Shown here one piece after another: positions 32,538 through 42,804 of a stretch of 64,000 bases of DNA. Both the position numbers and the translations under genes were made by a program. Below the pieces are notes generated by a model. The model had not been told where the DNA came from and ran no database searches. It saw nothing but the letters and a program-made list of their open reading frames with translations. Source of the DNA: Clostridiales bacterium (GTDB taxonomy: Bacteria; Bacillota; Clostridia; Oscillospirales; Acutalibacteraceae); contig JAAYPE010000103.1 in assembly GCA_012519975.1 (NCBI GenBank), positions 1-64,000 of the forward strand. Direction: 5' to 3'. Numbering within the stretch: position 1 is the first letter of the stretch; the number at the start of each line of letters is the position of its first letter.

Positions 32538-33897
32538 ATCTGTTCCTTTCCAGAGTTGTAAACATTGTATAATCTGGATTCCAAGCAAGTTCGACTGTAT
32601 CTGTTGGACCGTGCCTGTTTTTAGCAATAATAATTTCAACTTTGTTTGTTTCTTCTTCTGGGCCGTCCTCGCCATCACCGTAATAGTCCTCACGGTAAAG
32701 CATCATAACAATATCGGCATCCTGCTCAATTGAACCTGACTCACGAAGGTCTGCAAGCTGTGGTCTATGGCTTTTTCCTCTGCCTTCTGTTCCTCTTGAA
32801 AGCTGGGCCAAAACAATAACTGGCACATTCAAATCCTTTGCCATTAGCTTTAAATTTCTAGTTATTTCAGACACTTCTTGAACTCTGTTTTCTGTTCTTG
32901 AGCCTGATTTCATAAGCTGTAAATAGTCGATAATAATGCACTCGACATCTTTCATTCTTCTAACTCTAGCTTTCATTTCTGACACGGTAATACTTGATTT
33001 ATCGTCAAAATACAGTGGGCAGTCATAAAGTGCTGCGGTTGCTGTGCTAATTCTTAGCCAGTCATCCTCATTTAGCATACCGGTTCTCATTTTTGTGCTA
33101 AGCACCCTTGCCTCTGTGGATAGCACTCTTTGAGCAATTTGCTCCTTTGTCATTTCTAGAGAAAAGAACACAACCTTTCTCTTTGCAACCACTGCAACAT
33201 TCCTTGCAAGGTTTAGAGCAAAGCTAGTTTTACCCATTGCAGGGCGAGCACCAACAATTATAAGGTCAGAATTGTTAAGTCCTGTGGTTACCTTATCTAA
33301 ATCCGAGAATCCAGTAGTAAACCCTAGGTACTGCTCCCTTTCTGGTGAGCTGAGCTTTGTTAGTCTATCATAAACGCTATCTGTTAATATCTCGCCAACT
33401 CTTGAAGCGTGCGAAGAGTTTTTGCCCTGACGAATGTTATATATTCTCTGCTCTGCACTGTCAAGCAAAGTATCTGCACTTTCTTCTTGATTTGTTGCAC
33501 TTTCTATAGTTTCTTTTGAGATATCAATCAATGTGCGTATGTAAAATTTTTCTCTTATAATTTTTGCATAAGCCTCGACATTTGCAGTTGACGGAACAGC
33601 TTGAGAGAGCTGAAACAAGTATGTTTTTCCAGCTGCATCATCATAAACATTTTCCTGTTTCAATTTTTCAAGAACAAGAAGGGGGTCAATTCTCCCCCCC
33701 ATACCCTCAATGCTAAGCATAGCTGAATAAATCGCCTTATGCTGTGGCAAATAAAAATATTCTGTTTTAAATCCACTTTCCCCTGCTTGTATTTGGTTAA
33801 TGCAAGGTGGGTCAATTAAAATTGAGCCTAAAACTGCTTGCTCTGCTTCTAGGCTATATAATGTGTTTACATCCATAGTTAAATTCATATTTTGCAC
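32527..33897 (-). CDS. dnaB: Replicative DNA helicase
   Basis: Hexameric 5'-3' replication fork helicase. The N-terminal domain (LEAEQAVLGSILIDP) is followed by the RecA-like core with Walker A GARPAMGKTSFAL, SLEMTKEQIAQR, Walker B IIIDYLQLM and LRESGSIEQDADIV. 456 residues, the normal length. GTG start at 33897 with AGGAG about 10 nt upstream; an ATG three codons later is possible. It follows rplI, as in Bacillus (rplI-dnaC). Confidence 0.95.
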   Translation of the reverse strand: MQNMNLTMDVNTLYSLEAEQAVLGSILIDPPCINQIQAGESGFKTEYFYLPQHKAIYSAMLSIEGMGGRIDPLLVLEKLKQENVYDDAAGKTYLFQLSQAVPSTANVEAYAKIIREKFYIRTLIDISKETIESATNQEESADTLLDSAEQRIYNIRQGKNSSHASRVGEILTDSVYDRLTKLSSPEREQYLGFTTGFSDLDKVTTGLNNSDLIIVGARPAMGKTSFALNLARNVAVVAKRKVVFFSLEMTKEQIAQRVLSTEARVLSTKMRTGMLNEDDWLRISTATAALYDCPLYFDDKSSITVSEMKARVRRMKDVECIIIDYLQLMKSGSRTENRVQEVSEITRNLKLMAKDLNVPVIVLAQLSRGTEGRGKSHRPQLADLRESGSIEQDADIVMMLYREDYYGDGEDGPEEETNKVEIIIAKNRHGPTDTVELAWNPDYTMFTTLERNRYEG

Positions 33898-33940
33898 GGA
33901 AGTTATTCTCCTTATAAATACTTATGGATTACGGAGAAAT

Positions 33941-34384
33941 TTATTCACCGCTTACCTGAACATCTATTTTTGCAACTATTCCATTATAAAACTTTATTTC
34001 AACCTCATAAGTTCCAAATGCTTTAATTTCATCGACAGTTACTTTTCTTTTATCAACATCAATATTATATTCTTTTTTTATTTGGTCTGCAATCTCTTTT
34101 GCAGTTACAGAGCCAAACAACTTGCCACCTTGACCTGCTTTTGCTGTCATTCTAATTATTTTGCCAGAAATTTTATCAGCAGATTCTTGTGCCTTAGCCT
34201 TTTGCATTTCTATTTTATGTTGCTTTGATTTTTCAGCATTCTTAAATTCGGTCATATTTTGTGCATCTGCCTCAACTGCTAGATTTTTAGGCAACAAAAA
34301 ATTTCTTGCATATCCATCAGAGGCGTTAACAAGCTCACCTTTTTTTCCAAGACCTTTAACATCTTGTTGTAAAATTACTTTCAT
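33941..34384 (-). CDS. rplI: 50S ribosomal protein L9
   Basis: L9, with the invariant N-terminal domain [19 protein letters not shown] and [13 protein letters not shown], a long connecting helix and a small C-terminal RNA-binding domain. 147 residues, normal. It lies 17 nt after gdpP and 43 nt before dnaB, and is probably cotranscribed with both. SD is TAGGAGGAA. Confidence 0.97.
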   Translation of the reverse strand: MKVILQQDVKGLGKKGELVNASDGYARNFLLPKNLAVEADAQNMTEFKNAEKSKQHKIEMQKAKAQESADKISGKIIRMTAKAGQGGKLFGSVTAKEIADQIKKEYNIDVDKRKVTVDEIKAFGTYEVEIKFYNGIVAKIDVQVSGE

Positions 34385-34401
34385 TTGTATTCCTCCTAAA
34401 G

Positions 34402-36366
34402 TTAGTCATTTTCGTCAAAAAAATCGTCTAACACATCACGAAGTTTTGAGAGTGCTTCTTCCATTGTTATATCTTTTAGTTGGGTTGCAGCCATAGTTTG
34501 ATGACCGCCTCCGCCTAACTTTTCCATTATAACCTGCACATTCATTTCTCCCATAGAACGAGCAGAAATATCAATAGAATTTTCTGTTCTAAATATAACA
34601 TATGACGATTTTATTCCTTTGATATTCAAAAGCTCGTCAGCAACCTGAGATGCAACCACTCGAATATTTTCAATATTATCAGGTGCAATTGCTAACGCGC
34701 AGTTTTTATAAGTTGTGGAGTTTCCAATAATATTATTCCTTTGCTTATAATTTTCCATACTGTTTGCAAACAAACGCTTTACTGCAACGGTATTTGCACC
34801 CCTTCCACGAAGGTATGCAGCCGCCTCAAAACTGCGAACTCCTGTTCTTAAAACAAAGTTGCGTGTATCAAGCATAATCCCTGCAAGCAAAGCCTCAGCC
34901 GTTACAGAATCAATCGGAGATTTAACAGTAATATACTGCAAAATTTCTGTAACCATTTCAGCTGCAGAGGATGCTATAGGCTCGTTATAAAAAATAACTG
35001 CTTTGTCTATGTAATCAACTGTTTTTCTATGGTGGTCAATTACTACAACATTTTGAACCGCATCGTAAATCGGCTTATGCTCTAAGAATTGTGCACGATG
35101 AGTGTCGACAATAACAAGTAATGTTTTTTTATTAATTAAAGAATTTGCTTGCTCTGGCTCAATAAAAAGCTCGCCCTTGCCATTATCCTCTAAGTGCTTT
35201 ATTAAAGGCTCTGCTAGTGTTTTTTCTCTGTACAGGACAATTTTAGCAGACTTTCCCACTGCTTGTGCGGCACTACAAATACCTACGGCTGCACCTACAC
35301 TATCGAGGTCTGAGTTGCAATGCCCCATTACAAGAACATTTTCGCTGTTTTCGAGCAACTCTTCAAGTGCTGCAGAAATTATTCTAGTTTTTGTTTTTGT
35401 TCGCTTTTCCATTCCACTAGAAACGCCACCAAAGAACTCGTAATTACCATCCGTTTTTAGTGCTACTTGGTCGCCACCACGACTTTGCGCCATATCTAGT
35501 GCTTGCCTTGCAAAATCGTCGCACTCAAGCATTGTACTTCCTCTGCTTGCGCCAATAGATAGCGAAATTCCAATTATTTTTTCATCATATTCATACGCTC
35601 TGATTTCATCAAGCACCTTGAACCGCTCTTCAATCATTTTTACCAGTCCGCGCTCTTCTACCACTATAAAAAACTTACCGTTAGATATTTTTCTCATAAC
35701 GCACGGAAACTTTGCAATCCAAGACTCTATAATTTTTTCAATTCCACCATTTATTACAGCAATTTCACTATCTTTATATTTTTGAGATAACTCCTCTAAA
35801 TTGTCAACCACAATATGCAAAACAGCGGGACGGGAAAGCTCGTGCTCGCTTGCGATATTTTTAAGCAAAGTGTCATCTACAAAATAAATCATATGCGTTG
35901 TACTATTTTTTACTGTAATTTTATTTGAATATAGTGTATATTTTTTTTCATTATATTCTATTAAATAATTATCTGTTGATGAAAGCTGTGCCAAATTCGC
36001 ACCAATAAATTGCTCTACACTATCTGACTGCAATTGTTTATCTTCAATCACACTTTTATAAAACAAATCATTGCACCATAATATTTTACCATTATCCTCT
36101 GCAACAATTACAGGAAACGGAAATCCATCAAGCGAATTTTTTTGGCTAAAATCAAGGTAGTTTGCCGTTTTTTTAACTGCCCGTTTTAACTTTTCATTTA
36201 TAAGCCTTGTGCGAACCATCCCAGCAATAGAAATCAATGCGATAAAACACACTTGTGCAACTGCAATTTGCCAATTATAGTGCGACATAATTGCCGTAAA
36301 AACTACTGCCAGTATAAACGACAGAACTTGTAACGGATAATTATTTAAAAAAGCCTTGACCTTCAT
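34402..36366 (-). CDS. gdpP: Cyclic-di-AMP phosphodiesterase GdpP
   Basis: Membrane-bound DHH/DHHA1 phosphodiesterase that hydrolyses c-di-AMP and so influences potassium and cell-wall homeostasis. Two N-terminal membrane segments (about 10-28 and 33-50), a PAS-like region, a degenerate GGDEF domain and the DHH core ([28 protein letters not shown]) are followed by DHHA1 with [10 protein letters not shown]. 654 residues is the family length. It starts 6 nt after rnjA and precedes rplI, the same gdpP-rplI-dnaC order as Bacillus. Confidence 0.94.
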   Translation of the reverse strand: MKVKAFLNNYPLQVLSFILAVVFTAIMSHYNWQIAVAQVCFIALISIAGMVRTRLINEKLKRAVKKTANYLDFSQKNSLDGFPFPVIVAEDNGKILWCNDLFYKSVIEDKQLQSDSVEQFIGANLAQLSSTDNYLIEYNEKKYTLYSNKITVKNSTTHMIYFVDDTLLKNIASEHELSRPAVLHIVVDNLEELSQKYKDSEIAVINGGIEKIIESWIAKFPCVMRKISNGKFFIVVEERGLVKMIEERFKVLDEIRAYEYDEKIIGISLSIGASRGSTMLECDDFARQALDMAQSRGGDQVALKTDGNYEFFGGVSSGMEKRTKTKTRIISAALEELLENSENVLVMGHCNSDLDSVGAAVGICSAAQAVGKSAKIVLYREKTLAEPLIKHLEDNGKGELFIEPEQANSLINKKTLLVIVDTHRAQFLEHKPIYDAVQNVVVIDHHRKTVDYIDKAVIFYNEPIASSAAEMVTEILQYITVKSPIDSVTAEALLAGIMLDTRNFVLRTGVRSFEAAAYLRGRGANTVAVKRLFANSMENYKQRNNIIGNSTTYKNCALAIAPDNIENIRVVASQVADELLNIKGIKSSYVIFRTENSIDISARSMGEMNVQVIMEKLGGGGHQTMAATQLKDITMEEALSKLRDVLDDFFDEND

Positions 36367-36372
36367 TAAAGA

Positions 36373-38151
36373 TTATACCTCCATAATAATTGGTAGTATC
36401 ATCGGACTCCTTTTAGTTCTTTCATAAAGCAGGTGTGAAACCTCATCCCTAAGCTTTGTTTTTATAGTGCTCCATTCTCTAATGCCGTTATCAACGCAAA
36501 AATCAAGCGCACCCTGTGCAACACCTCGCGCCTCTTCCATAAGGGCTTCAGATTCACGAACATATACAAACCCTCTTGAAACAACATCAGGCCCCGCAAG
36601 GATTTGGCCAGACGCATTATCAATCGTTGCAACAATTATTATAAGACCATCTTGAGCAAGGTGCTTTCTATCTCTTAAAACTATGCTACCAACATCTCCA
36701 ACGCCATAACCATCAACAAAAACTCTGCCGGCTGGAACACTTCCAGCACTTTTAATGCCTTTTGATGATAATTCAAATTTCTTGCCTATGTCTGGTACAA
36801 CTATATTTTTCTTATCAATTCCCATAGTTTCTGCAAGCATTGCGTGCTTTGCAAGGTGCTTTTGCTCACCGTGAACAGGGATAAAATATTTGGGCTTTGT
36901 AAGTCCCATCATAAGCTTTAACTCTTCTTGACAAGCGTGGCCAGAAACATGAACCTCGTACATTTTTTCGTAAACTACCTGTGCTCCAAGTTTCATAAGC
37001 TCGTTTATTACTCTGTTTACCATTTTTTCATTGCCAGGTATTGGCGTTGCTGAAATTATAACATAATCATTAGGACCTATTGCAACTTTTCGGTGGTCTG
37101 AAAAAGCCATTCTTGAAAGAGCGGACATAGGCTCTCCCTGACTACCTGTGGTTATCAAAACTACATCCTCAGGGGTGTATCTATTAATCATATCTATTGG
37201 AATCAATAGCCCCTCAGGGATGTTTAGGTATCCAAGCTCTTTACTAATGCTTACAACATTTTCAAGGCTTCTTCCTATTATTGCGACCTTTCGTCCAAGA
37301 CCTTTAGCAACATCCATTATTTGCTGTACCCTGTGAATATTTGATGCGAAAGTTGCAACAACTATTCTGCGATTTCCAGCCTTTTTAAACAGGAGTTCAA
37401 AAGACTCTCCAACCTTTTTTTCACTTTCTGTGTATCCTGGTCTTTCTGCGTTTGTTGAGTCAGACATAAGGCAAAGAACTCCCTCTTCGCCTATCTGTGC
37501 AAATCGAGAAAGGTTTATAATATCACCATCAATAGGAGTGCTATCAATCTTAAAGTCACCAGTGTGAACAATTGTGCCCGCTCCACATCTAATTGCAAAA
37601 GCGAGTGCATCGGGAATCGAGTGGTTAACATGAATCATTTCAACGTCAAACTTACCTAGCTTTACATGGTCACCAGGTTTTACAACATTTAGAATTGATT
37701 TATCAAGTATTCTATGCTCTTTTAGTTTGCCTTCAATAAGCCCAATTGTAAGGCGAGTACCATATACTGGTATTTTCATAATCTTCAATAAATAAGCAAG
37801 ACCACCAATATGGTCTTCGTGGCCGTGGGTAATTAATATGCCCCTGATTTTGTCAGCATTTCGCTCAATATAAGTAAAATCAGGCAACACAAGATCAACA
37901 CCTGGCATATCCTGATCTGGAAAAGCAAGGCCACAATCAATCAAAAACATATCGTTTTCATATTCAATTAATGTAATGTTTTTTCCAACTTCATTGAGTC
38001 CACCAAGAAATGAAATTTTTACCGATTCTGTTTTTTTACCTTTTTTATTGTTTGGGCGGTTATTTGAACGATATTTTCGCTCGTTTGAATTATTCTTCTC
38101 TTTGACATCTTTAACTGCCAAATCTCCGGTCGTTTCTTTTTTGTTTTGCAT
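36373..38151 (-). CDS. rnjA: Ribonuclease J
   Basis: Metallo-beta-lactamase/beta-CASP RNase with 5'-3' exonuclease and endonuclease activity in mRNA decay and rRNA maturation. The metal site THGHEDHIGG and further His/Asp in HTGDFKIDSTP, the beta-CASP SDSTNAERPGYT and VHVSGHACQEE are intact. The first 45 residues are basic and Asn/Lys-rich. 592 residues. ATG with AGGAG upstream. A single RNase J is seen here; J1 or J2 cannot be assigned by eye. Confidence 0.93.
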   Translation of the reverse strand: MQNKKETTGDLAVKDVKEKNNSNERKYRSNNRPNNKKGKKTESVKISFLGGLNEVGKNITLIEYENDMFLIDCGLAFPDQDMPGVDLVLPDFTYIERNADKIRGILITHGHEDHIGGLAYLLKIMKIPVYGTRLTIGLIEGKLKEHRILDKSILNVVKPGDHVKLGKFDVEMIHVNHSIPDALAFAIRCGAGTIVHTGDFKIDSTPIDGDIINLSRFAQIGEEGVLCLMSDSTNAERPGYTESEKKVGESFELLFKKAGNRRIVVATFASNIHRVQQIMDVAKGLGRKVAIIGRSLENVVSISKELGYLNIPEGLLIPIDMINRYTPEDVVLITTGSQGEPMSALSRMAFSDHRKVAIGPNDYVIISATPIPGNEKMVNRVINELMKLGAQVVYEKMYEVHVSGHACQEELKLMMGLTKPKYFIPVHGEQKHLAKHAMLAETMGIDKKNIVVPDIGKKFELSSKGIKSAGSVPAGRVFVDGYGVGDVGSIVLRDRKHLAQDGLIIIVATIDNASGQILAGPDVVSRGFVYVRESEALMEEARGVAQGALDFCVDNGIREWSTIKTKLRDEVSHLLYERTKRSPMILPIIMEV

Positions 38152-38271
38152 AAATTTTCTCCTTATTTTATAGAAACAGTATTAGCCCCAACCCAAAGGG
38201 CGAGGAACCTACAAATTTAATGTATTGAATTATCCGAACACAATATGTTAATTTAAGTGTATAAACCGAAT

Positions 38272-38302
38272 ATACCGCCGCCGTGTTTTACGACGACGGT
38301 AT
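38272..38302. repeat. Stable GC-rich hairpin between the nucleotidyltransferase fusion and rnjA
   Basis: A 13-bp stem ATACCG(C/T)CG.. (38272-38284 and 38290-38302) with a 5-nt loop, fully paired on the minus strand with G-U pairs. It lacks a proper U-tract (ATTCGGTTTATAC follows on the minus strand), so it may be a weak terminator or a processing signal in the rnjA leader. Confidence 0.5.
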
Positions 38303-38328
38303 CAATATACATTACAAGTATTTTACCG

Positions 38329-40665
38329 TTATTCTTGCCCAATGTCAAGTAATGGACTTTTGCTAGGCTTTATCTTCTTTTCTATTTCTGCACAAAGCTC
38401 CTGTGCTACTTCCATATTCGTAGCTTCCGCAAAGACCTTTAATTTATCGCCTTTTCTAGTAGGGGTAATAAGGAGTTTACCACTATCTCTCTTTAGCGTT
38501 ATTCCCTCTTTGCCTGCACTAACTTGACTATTATCAAGTCCTAAAAGCTCTGATAATTCTGTTGGTAAAACATCTATTTCTAATAATTTTTTATGAATAT
38601 AAAAGTCTGGCACTTCCATAAGAAGTTGTGATAGAGTCATTTCACGCTCATTCATAATTGCAAGGACTCTAACCGCCATAAACAAGCCATCTCTTACCCA
38701 GCCTTGTTTCATACTTAGCTTTCGGGCTGTACTGTCTGTACTGTCTGCCGGTGAACGAAGATATCTGTAAGCTTTTTTTTCATAGCTTTCTGCTAAACTA
38801 TTTAAAAACTGTGGTGCATCATAAGGCAATGCAATATCCCGACTGTTTTGCAACTCATTTATACAACAAATTGCTAACAATTGCTCATATGAAACTTCTC
38901 CAATACTTTCGTCTTTTATTTTAAGTGTTGTTCCATCATTATTTATTTTTAAAATAGTTTTTGTCGATGGCTCGCAACCAAGTCTATCAAGACACTCCCT
39001 TAAAACTCTGGATATCTGCTCGTTTCTGCAATCAATACTAGCGCTTTGACCCGTAAGACCATAGCGAGCTTGCCTGCAAAGCTCTTGTTGATATATCATC
39101 TGTATACTGCTCATATCCGCAATATCTCTGCAAGACTCATCACGACATCTGTTAAACTCTCCCCTTGATAGCTTTGCCTCTACTTCCCGCTCTATATATC
39201 TAGGTAGTGACAAACCACCCTCACCACAAATTTTTATACCTGTATCCTCTTCATCAGAAATAAATATTCCCATTCCAAGACCGCAAAATGAAGTAAAGAA
39301 ATAAAGCTGTGACTCAAAGCATTCTCCAAAATCCCAAACGTGACTACCAGCAGACATAAGTCCTGAAACTAATGCAAGCTTTAATATTTTTGAGTTTCGT
39401 TTTCCATCAAAGGCAATGCCTGTCTTTCGCCCAGAGTGAGTGCTACCAATTGCTGCTCCTAATCTTGCACACACCTCTGGAGTTAGCTCAACTCCACTCT
39501 CTCCCCTAATTCCATCGTCGTCAAAAATATCTTTGCTAAACTTTCCGTGTTTAATGTTTTTATATACGGTTGTGCCATCTAATATTGTTTTTTCTGGCCA
39601 TATTAATACTCTAGGTCTAATCTCTACATCTTTTCCTATTACTGTGCCCGTTCCTACTGTGCTTTCCTCATACATAGTTGAACTGCTTTTGAGCGATGAA
39701 CCAGTGCCCAATATTGCTCTGGTCATTTTTGTATTTGTAGATGCATATGAATTTTCAAGCATAAGAGAATTGCTAATTCTTGAGTTGCTACCAACTAAAC
39801 AACCATCATCAATAACAGAGTTTGGTCCAATTACTGCCCCGTTTTCTATTTCTACATTTTCGCCAATATAAACTGGAGGAATCAGCTCATAAGCCCCTTT
39901 TGGAATTGCTTTTTCCTTTGAATAAACTCCCTCATCAACTGCAGATAAATCGCACTCTACCTTTCCATTTAGCACATCGTGCTGGCATCGTAAATACGCT
40001 TGTAGATCACCAATATCGCACCAATATCCAAGTGCGCTATAACCGTTAATTTGAATATTTTTCTCAAGCATTTTTGGAAATAAATCCTTAGCAAAGTCAA
40101 AGGGTTCGTTGTCTGGTATTTCGTCTAAAAGTTCAGGGTCTAACAAGTATATACCAGTATTGGCAAGGCTTGTTGTAGCTTGACCCCAACCCGGTTTTTC
40201 AATAAATCCTTCTACCACACCGCTTTCATTTCTTTTTACAAGTCCATACTCGCGAGGGTCACTAACTTTTGATAAAACAATAGTAGCAAGCCCTGAGACA
40301 TTTTTGTGATACCTCATTATTTCTGCCAGTTTAAAATCACATAGAGCATCTCCACTTATAACAAAAAAAGGCTCGTCAAAATCCTTTGCGGCATTTTTTA
40401 CACTACCTGCAGTTTTAAGGGGTATTTCCTCTTCTACAAAAGTTAGGTTAAGATTTTTATATTTATTATTTGGAAAGTTATCTTTAATAACCTGTGGCAG
40501 GTATTTTAAAGTTACAACCGCCTCATCTACACCATTTTTTATAAGCAAATCCATAATATACTCAATGATTGGCTTTCCACAAATCCTTGACATTGGCTTT
40601 GGAATATCGCAAGTAAGCGGACGCATTCTAGTGCCTTCTCCACCAGCCATTATTACAGCTTTCAT
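38329..40665 (-). CDS. Sugar-1-phosphate nucleotidyltransferase fused to a degenerate phosphoglucomutase domain
   Basis: 778 residues. The N-terminal 235 residues form a nucleotidyltransferase with MKAVIMAGGEGTRMRPLT, the SGDALCDF metal site and EGFIEKP. A left-handed beta-helix (about 260-370) with hexapeptide repeats follows. The C-terminal 400 residues resemble alpha-D-phosphohexomutases (DGIRGESGVELTPEVCARLG) but the catalytic TASHNP loop reads IFISDEEDTGIKI and the DGDxDR metal loop is absent (INNDGTTLKI). The same lack is, as I recall, usual in this fusion family. The ATG at 40665 has AAAGGAGAG 5 nt upstream. The sugar and nucleotide are not readable; annotation as mannose-1-phosphate guanylyltransferase is common. 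Confidence 0.82.
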   Translation of the reverse strand: MKAVIMAGGEGTRMRPLTCDIPKPMSRICGKPIIEYIMDLLIKNGVDEAVVTLKYLPQVIKDNFPNNKYKNLNLTFVEEEIPLKTAGSVKNAAKDFDEPFFVISGDALCDFKLAEIMRYHKNVSGLATIVLSKVSDPREYGLVKRNESGVVEGFIEKPGWGQATTSLANTGIYLLDPELLDEIPDNEPFDFAKDLFPKMLEKNIQINGYSALGYWCDIGDLQAYLRCQHDVLNGKVECDLSAVDEGVYSKEKAIPKGAYELIPPVYIGENVEIENGAVIGPNSVIDDGCLVGSNSRISNSLMLENSYASTNTKMTRAILGTGSSLKSSSTMYEESTVGTGTVIGKDVEIRPRVLIWPEKTILDGTTVYKNIKHGKFSKDIFDDDGIRGESGVELTPEVCARLGAAIGSTHSGRKTGIAFDGKRNSKILKLALVSGLMSAGSHVWDFGECFESQLYFFTSFCGLGMGIFISDEEDTGIKICGEGGLSLPRYIEREVEAKLSRGEFNRCRDESCRDIADMSSIQMIYQQELCRQARYGLTGQSASIDCRNEQISRVLRECLDRLGCEPSTKTILKINNDGTTLKIKDESIGEVSYEQLLAICCINELQNSRDIALPYDAPQFLNSLAESYEKKAYRYLRSPADSTDSTARKLSMKQGWVRDGLFMAVRVLAIMNEREMTLSQLLMEVPDFYIHKKLLEIDVLPTELSELLGLDNSQVSAGKEGITLKRDSGKLLITPTRKGDKLKVFAEATNMEVAQELCAEIEKKIKPSKSPLLDIGQE

Positions 40666-40754
40666 TTTATCTCTCCTTTTATAATAATTGTCCTTTACTA
40701 TTATTAGCAAGAGATAGCAAATATAATCAATTATGATTTTATTTCTTGTTTGAA

Positions 40755-40782
40755 TTGAAATATAATGTTAAAATACTATAAC
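40755..40782 (+). promoter_or_regulatory. Probable promoter of rnhA
   Basis: TTGAAA (40755-40760), 16-nt spacer, TATAAC (40777-40782), 24 nt before the start codon. Confidence 0.5.
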
Positions 40783-40806
40783 AATATTGATTGGAGTAAA
40801 TTTTAA

Positions 40807-41256
40807 ATGGATAAAAACTTATCTTTTGTACAAATGTTTACAGACGGTGCGTGCTCGGGAAACCCAGGTCCTGGAGGTTGGGGTACAATTTTGCGTTGTA
40901 ATGGAGTTGAGAAGGAGCTGTCTGGCGGAGAGCGTGAAACAACTAATAACCGAATGGAGCTTACTGCTGTTATAGAGGGCTTTAAAAGTTTAAAACGTAG
41001 CTGTAATGTGGAGCTTTATACAGACTCAAAATATGTTGCTGATTCTATTGAAAAGGGCTGGGTTTATTCTTGGAAAAAAAACGGCTGGAAAAAATCTGAT
41101 AAAAAGCCCGCTCTTAACTCTGACCTGTGGGAAGAACTTATAAATGAAATAGAAAAACATAATCTAAAAATAATTTGGGTTAAAGGTCACGCAGGTCATC
41201 CAGAAAATGAGAGATGTGACCAAATGGCAGTTGAAGAAACAAAAAAATTTATGTAA
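40807..41256 (+). CDS. rnhA: Ribonuclease HI
   Basis: Removes RNA from RNA-DNA hybrids. The four catalytic acidic residues are visible in [30 protein letters not shown] and the C-terminal [11 protein letters not shown], with the His in GHAGH. 149 residues, the usual bacterial size. GGAG lies 10 nt before the ATG. It is alone on the plus strand and ends at a terminator shared with spoIVA. Confidence 0.95.
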   Translation: MDKNLSFVQMFTDGACSGNPGPGGWGTILRCNGVEKELSGGERETTNNRMELTAVIEGFKSLKRSCNVELYTDSKYVADSIEKGWVYSWKKNGWKKSDKKPALNSDLWEELINEIEKHNLKIIWVKGHAGHPENERCDQMAVEETKKFM

Positions 41257-41275
41257 CTTTAATGTTATTTTATCT

Positions 41276-41308
41276 GAAAAAGCGATGCTTAATGCACCGC
41301 TTTTTTTA
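41276..41308. terminator. Bidirectional terminator between rnhA and spoIVA
   Basis: AAAAAGCG-TGC / GCA-CGCTTTTT stem with one A/C mismatch, A-run on one side and T-run on the other, so it works for both convergent genes. It touches the spoIVA stop codon. Confidence 0.8.
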
Positions 41309-42790
41309 TAATATTATGCAAACTAGCCCACTACAACCCTCGTTGATTACACGCTCTAGTGTTTCTTGAAGCTTCATTCTTGCATCCACGGGCATATGAT
41401 AAAGTTTGTTTCTAAGCCCTTCATTCACTAGCTCGTTTAAAGATTTTCCAAAAATATTTGAATCCCAAATTTTTTTAGGGTCTTCTTCAAACTCATTTAA
41501 TAAGTACATTACAAGCTCTTCTGACTGACTCTCTGAACCAACTATTGGTGCAACCTCCGTTGTAATGTTTGCTTTTAGCATATGAATAGACGGCGCTGAG
41601 GCGCAAAGTTTTACACCATATTTTCCACCCTGTTTCATTATTTCTGGCTCTTCAAGGGTCAATTCATCAATCGTTGGCATCACTATTCCATATCCCGTGG
41701 CTTCAACCTCATCTAGCGCACCTTTGAGCCTATCGTATTCTTTTTTTACCTTTGCAAGCTCTACAATGCAATTCATCAAACCTTGCTCGCTGTCAATCTC
41801 AAGTCCAGAGCTTTCTGCAAGCACTTTGTAAAACAACTCTTGATTCATTGTTATTGATACCTCAACGCTACCTGTTGCAAGGTCCATTGATGTAATTTGA
41901 GATGTTTCAATGTGTTCGCAAGCGCTTATTTCTGTTACAAATTTGTTTACATCACGAACATGCAAAATAGAACTCGCCGACCCCTCTATTGCTTTAAATG
42001 TATTGCTGCGCAACCAATGTTCTGAACTCAAAGACATAAGCCAACTAGGCATATTTATTGATATTTCTTTTATCGGAAATTCAAATAATACCTGTGCCAA
42101 AATTGCTTTTATTTCATCTTCTTCCATATCCATACAATTTACAGGAACTACAGGCACTTCATATTTTTGCATAAGGCTTGTTGCTAGGTTTTTAGTGTTT
42201 TGAGTTTGGGGATACATACAGTTTAGTAGTATTATAAAGGGTTTGTTAAGTTCTTTTAGTTCGCTAATTACACGCTCTTCTGCTTCCTCGTACTCTTCTC
42301 TTGGTATGTCACTTATGCTACCATCCGTTGTAACCACAAGTCCGATTGTAGAATGTTCGCTTATAACTTTTTGTGTTCCTATTTCTGCGGCCATATTAAA
42401 GGGTATCTCGTGTTCATACCACGGTGTTCTAACCATTCTCGGCTGGTCATCCTCAATATATCCCAAAGAGCTTGGAACAATATAGCCAACGCAATCTATC
42501 ATTCTAACCCTAAAGTGTGCTTGGTCGGGCATTACTATTTCTATTGCATCTTCTGGAATAAACTTAGGCTCTGTCGTCATTATAGTTCTGCCGGCAGAGG
42601 ATTGAGGCATTTCATCCATTGCACGCTCTTTTTGATATTCACCCTCAATATTAGGCAAAATCATTTCATCCATAAATCTTTTTATAAATGTTGATTTCCC
42701 CGTTCTTACCGGACCTACAACGCCTATGTATATATCGCCTTGCGTCCTTTGGGCAATATCATTATATATATTTATATTTTTCTCTTCCAT
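41306..42790 (-). CDS. spoIVA: Stage IV sporulation protein A
   Basis: ATPase that polymerises into the basement layer of the spore coat on the forespore surface. The Walker A GPVRTGKST is at 26-34, with the TRAFAC-like switch DCVGYIVP, the TTDGSISDIPR region and the conserved C-terminal tail. 494 residues, almost identical in length to B. subtilis SpoIVA (492). It is 14 nt downstream of the SPOCS/LysM gene. Its membrane anchor in Bacillus is SpoVM, whose gene is found 1.8 kb upstream here. Expression should be mother-cell specific. Confidence 0.96.
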   Translation of the reverse strand: MEEKNINIYNDIAQRTQGDIYIGVVGPVRTGKSTFIKRFMDEMILPNIEGEYQKERAMDEMPQSSAGRTIMTTEPKFIPEDAIEIVMPDQAHFRVRMIDCVGYIVPSSLGYIEDDQPRMVRTPWYEHEIPFNMAAEIGTQKVISEHSTIGLVVTTDGSISDIPREEYEEAEERVISELKELNKPFIILLNCMYPQTQNTKNLATSLMQKYEVPVVPVNCMDMEEDEIKAILAQVLFEFPIKEISINMPSWLMSLSSEHWLRSNTFKAIEGSASSILHVRDVNKFVTEISACEHIETSQITSMDLATGSVEVSITMNQELFYKVLAESSGLEIDSEQGLMNCIVELAKVKKEYDRLKGALDEVEATGYGIVMPTIDELTLEEPEIMKQGGKYGVKLCASAPSIHMLKANITTEVAPIVGSESQSEELVMYLLNEFEEDPKKIWDSNIFGKSLNELVNEGLRNKLYHMPVDARMKLQETLERVINEGCSGLVCIIL

Positions 42791-42804
42791 ATTATTATCC
42801 TCCC

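Noticed and set aside
31200..32693. A 52-residue N-terminal extension of TilS
   Set aside because: The extension is a read-through of the dnaB region in another frame; the ATG at 32537 has the ribosome-binding site and family-like N-terminus.
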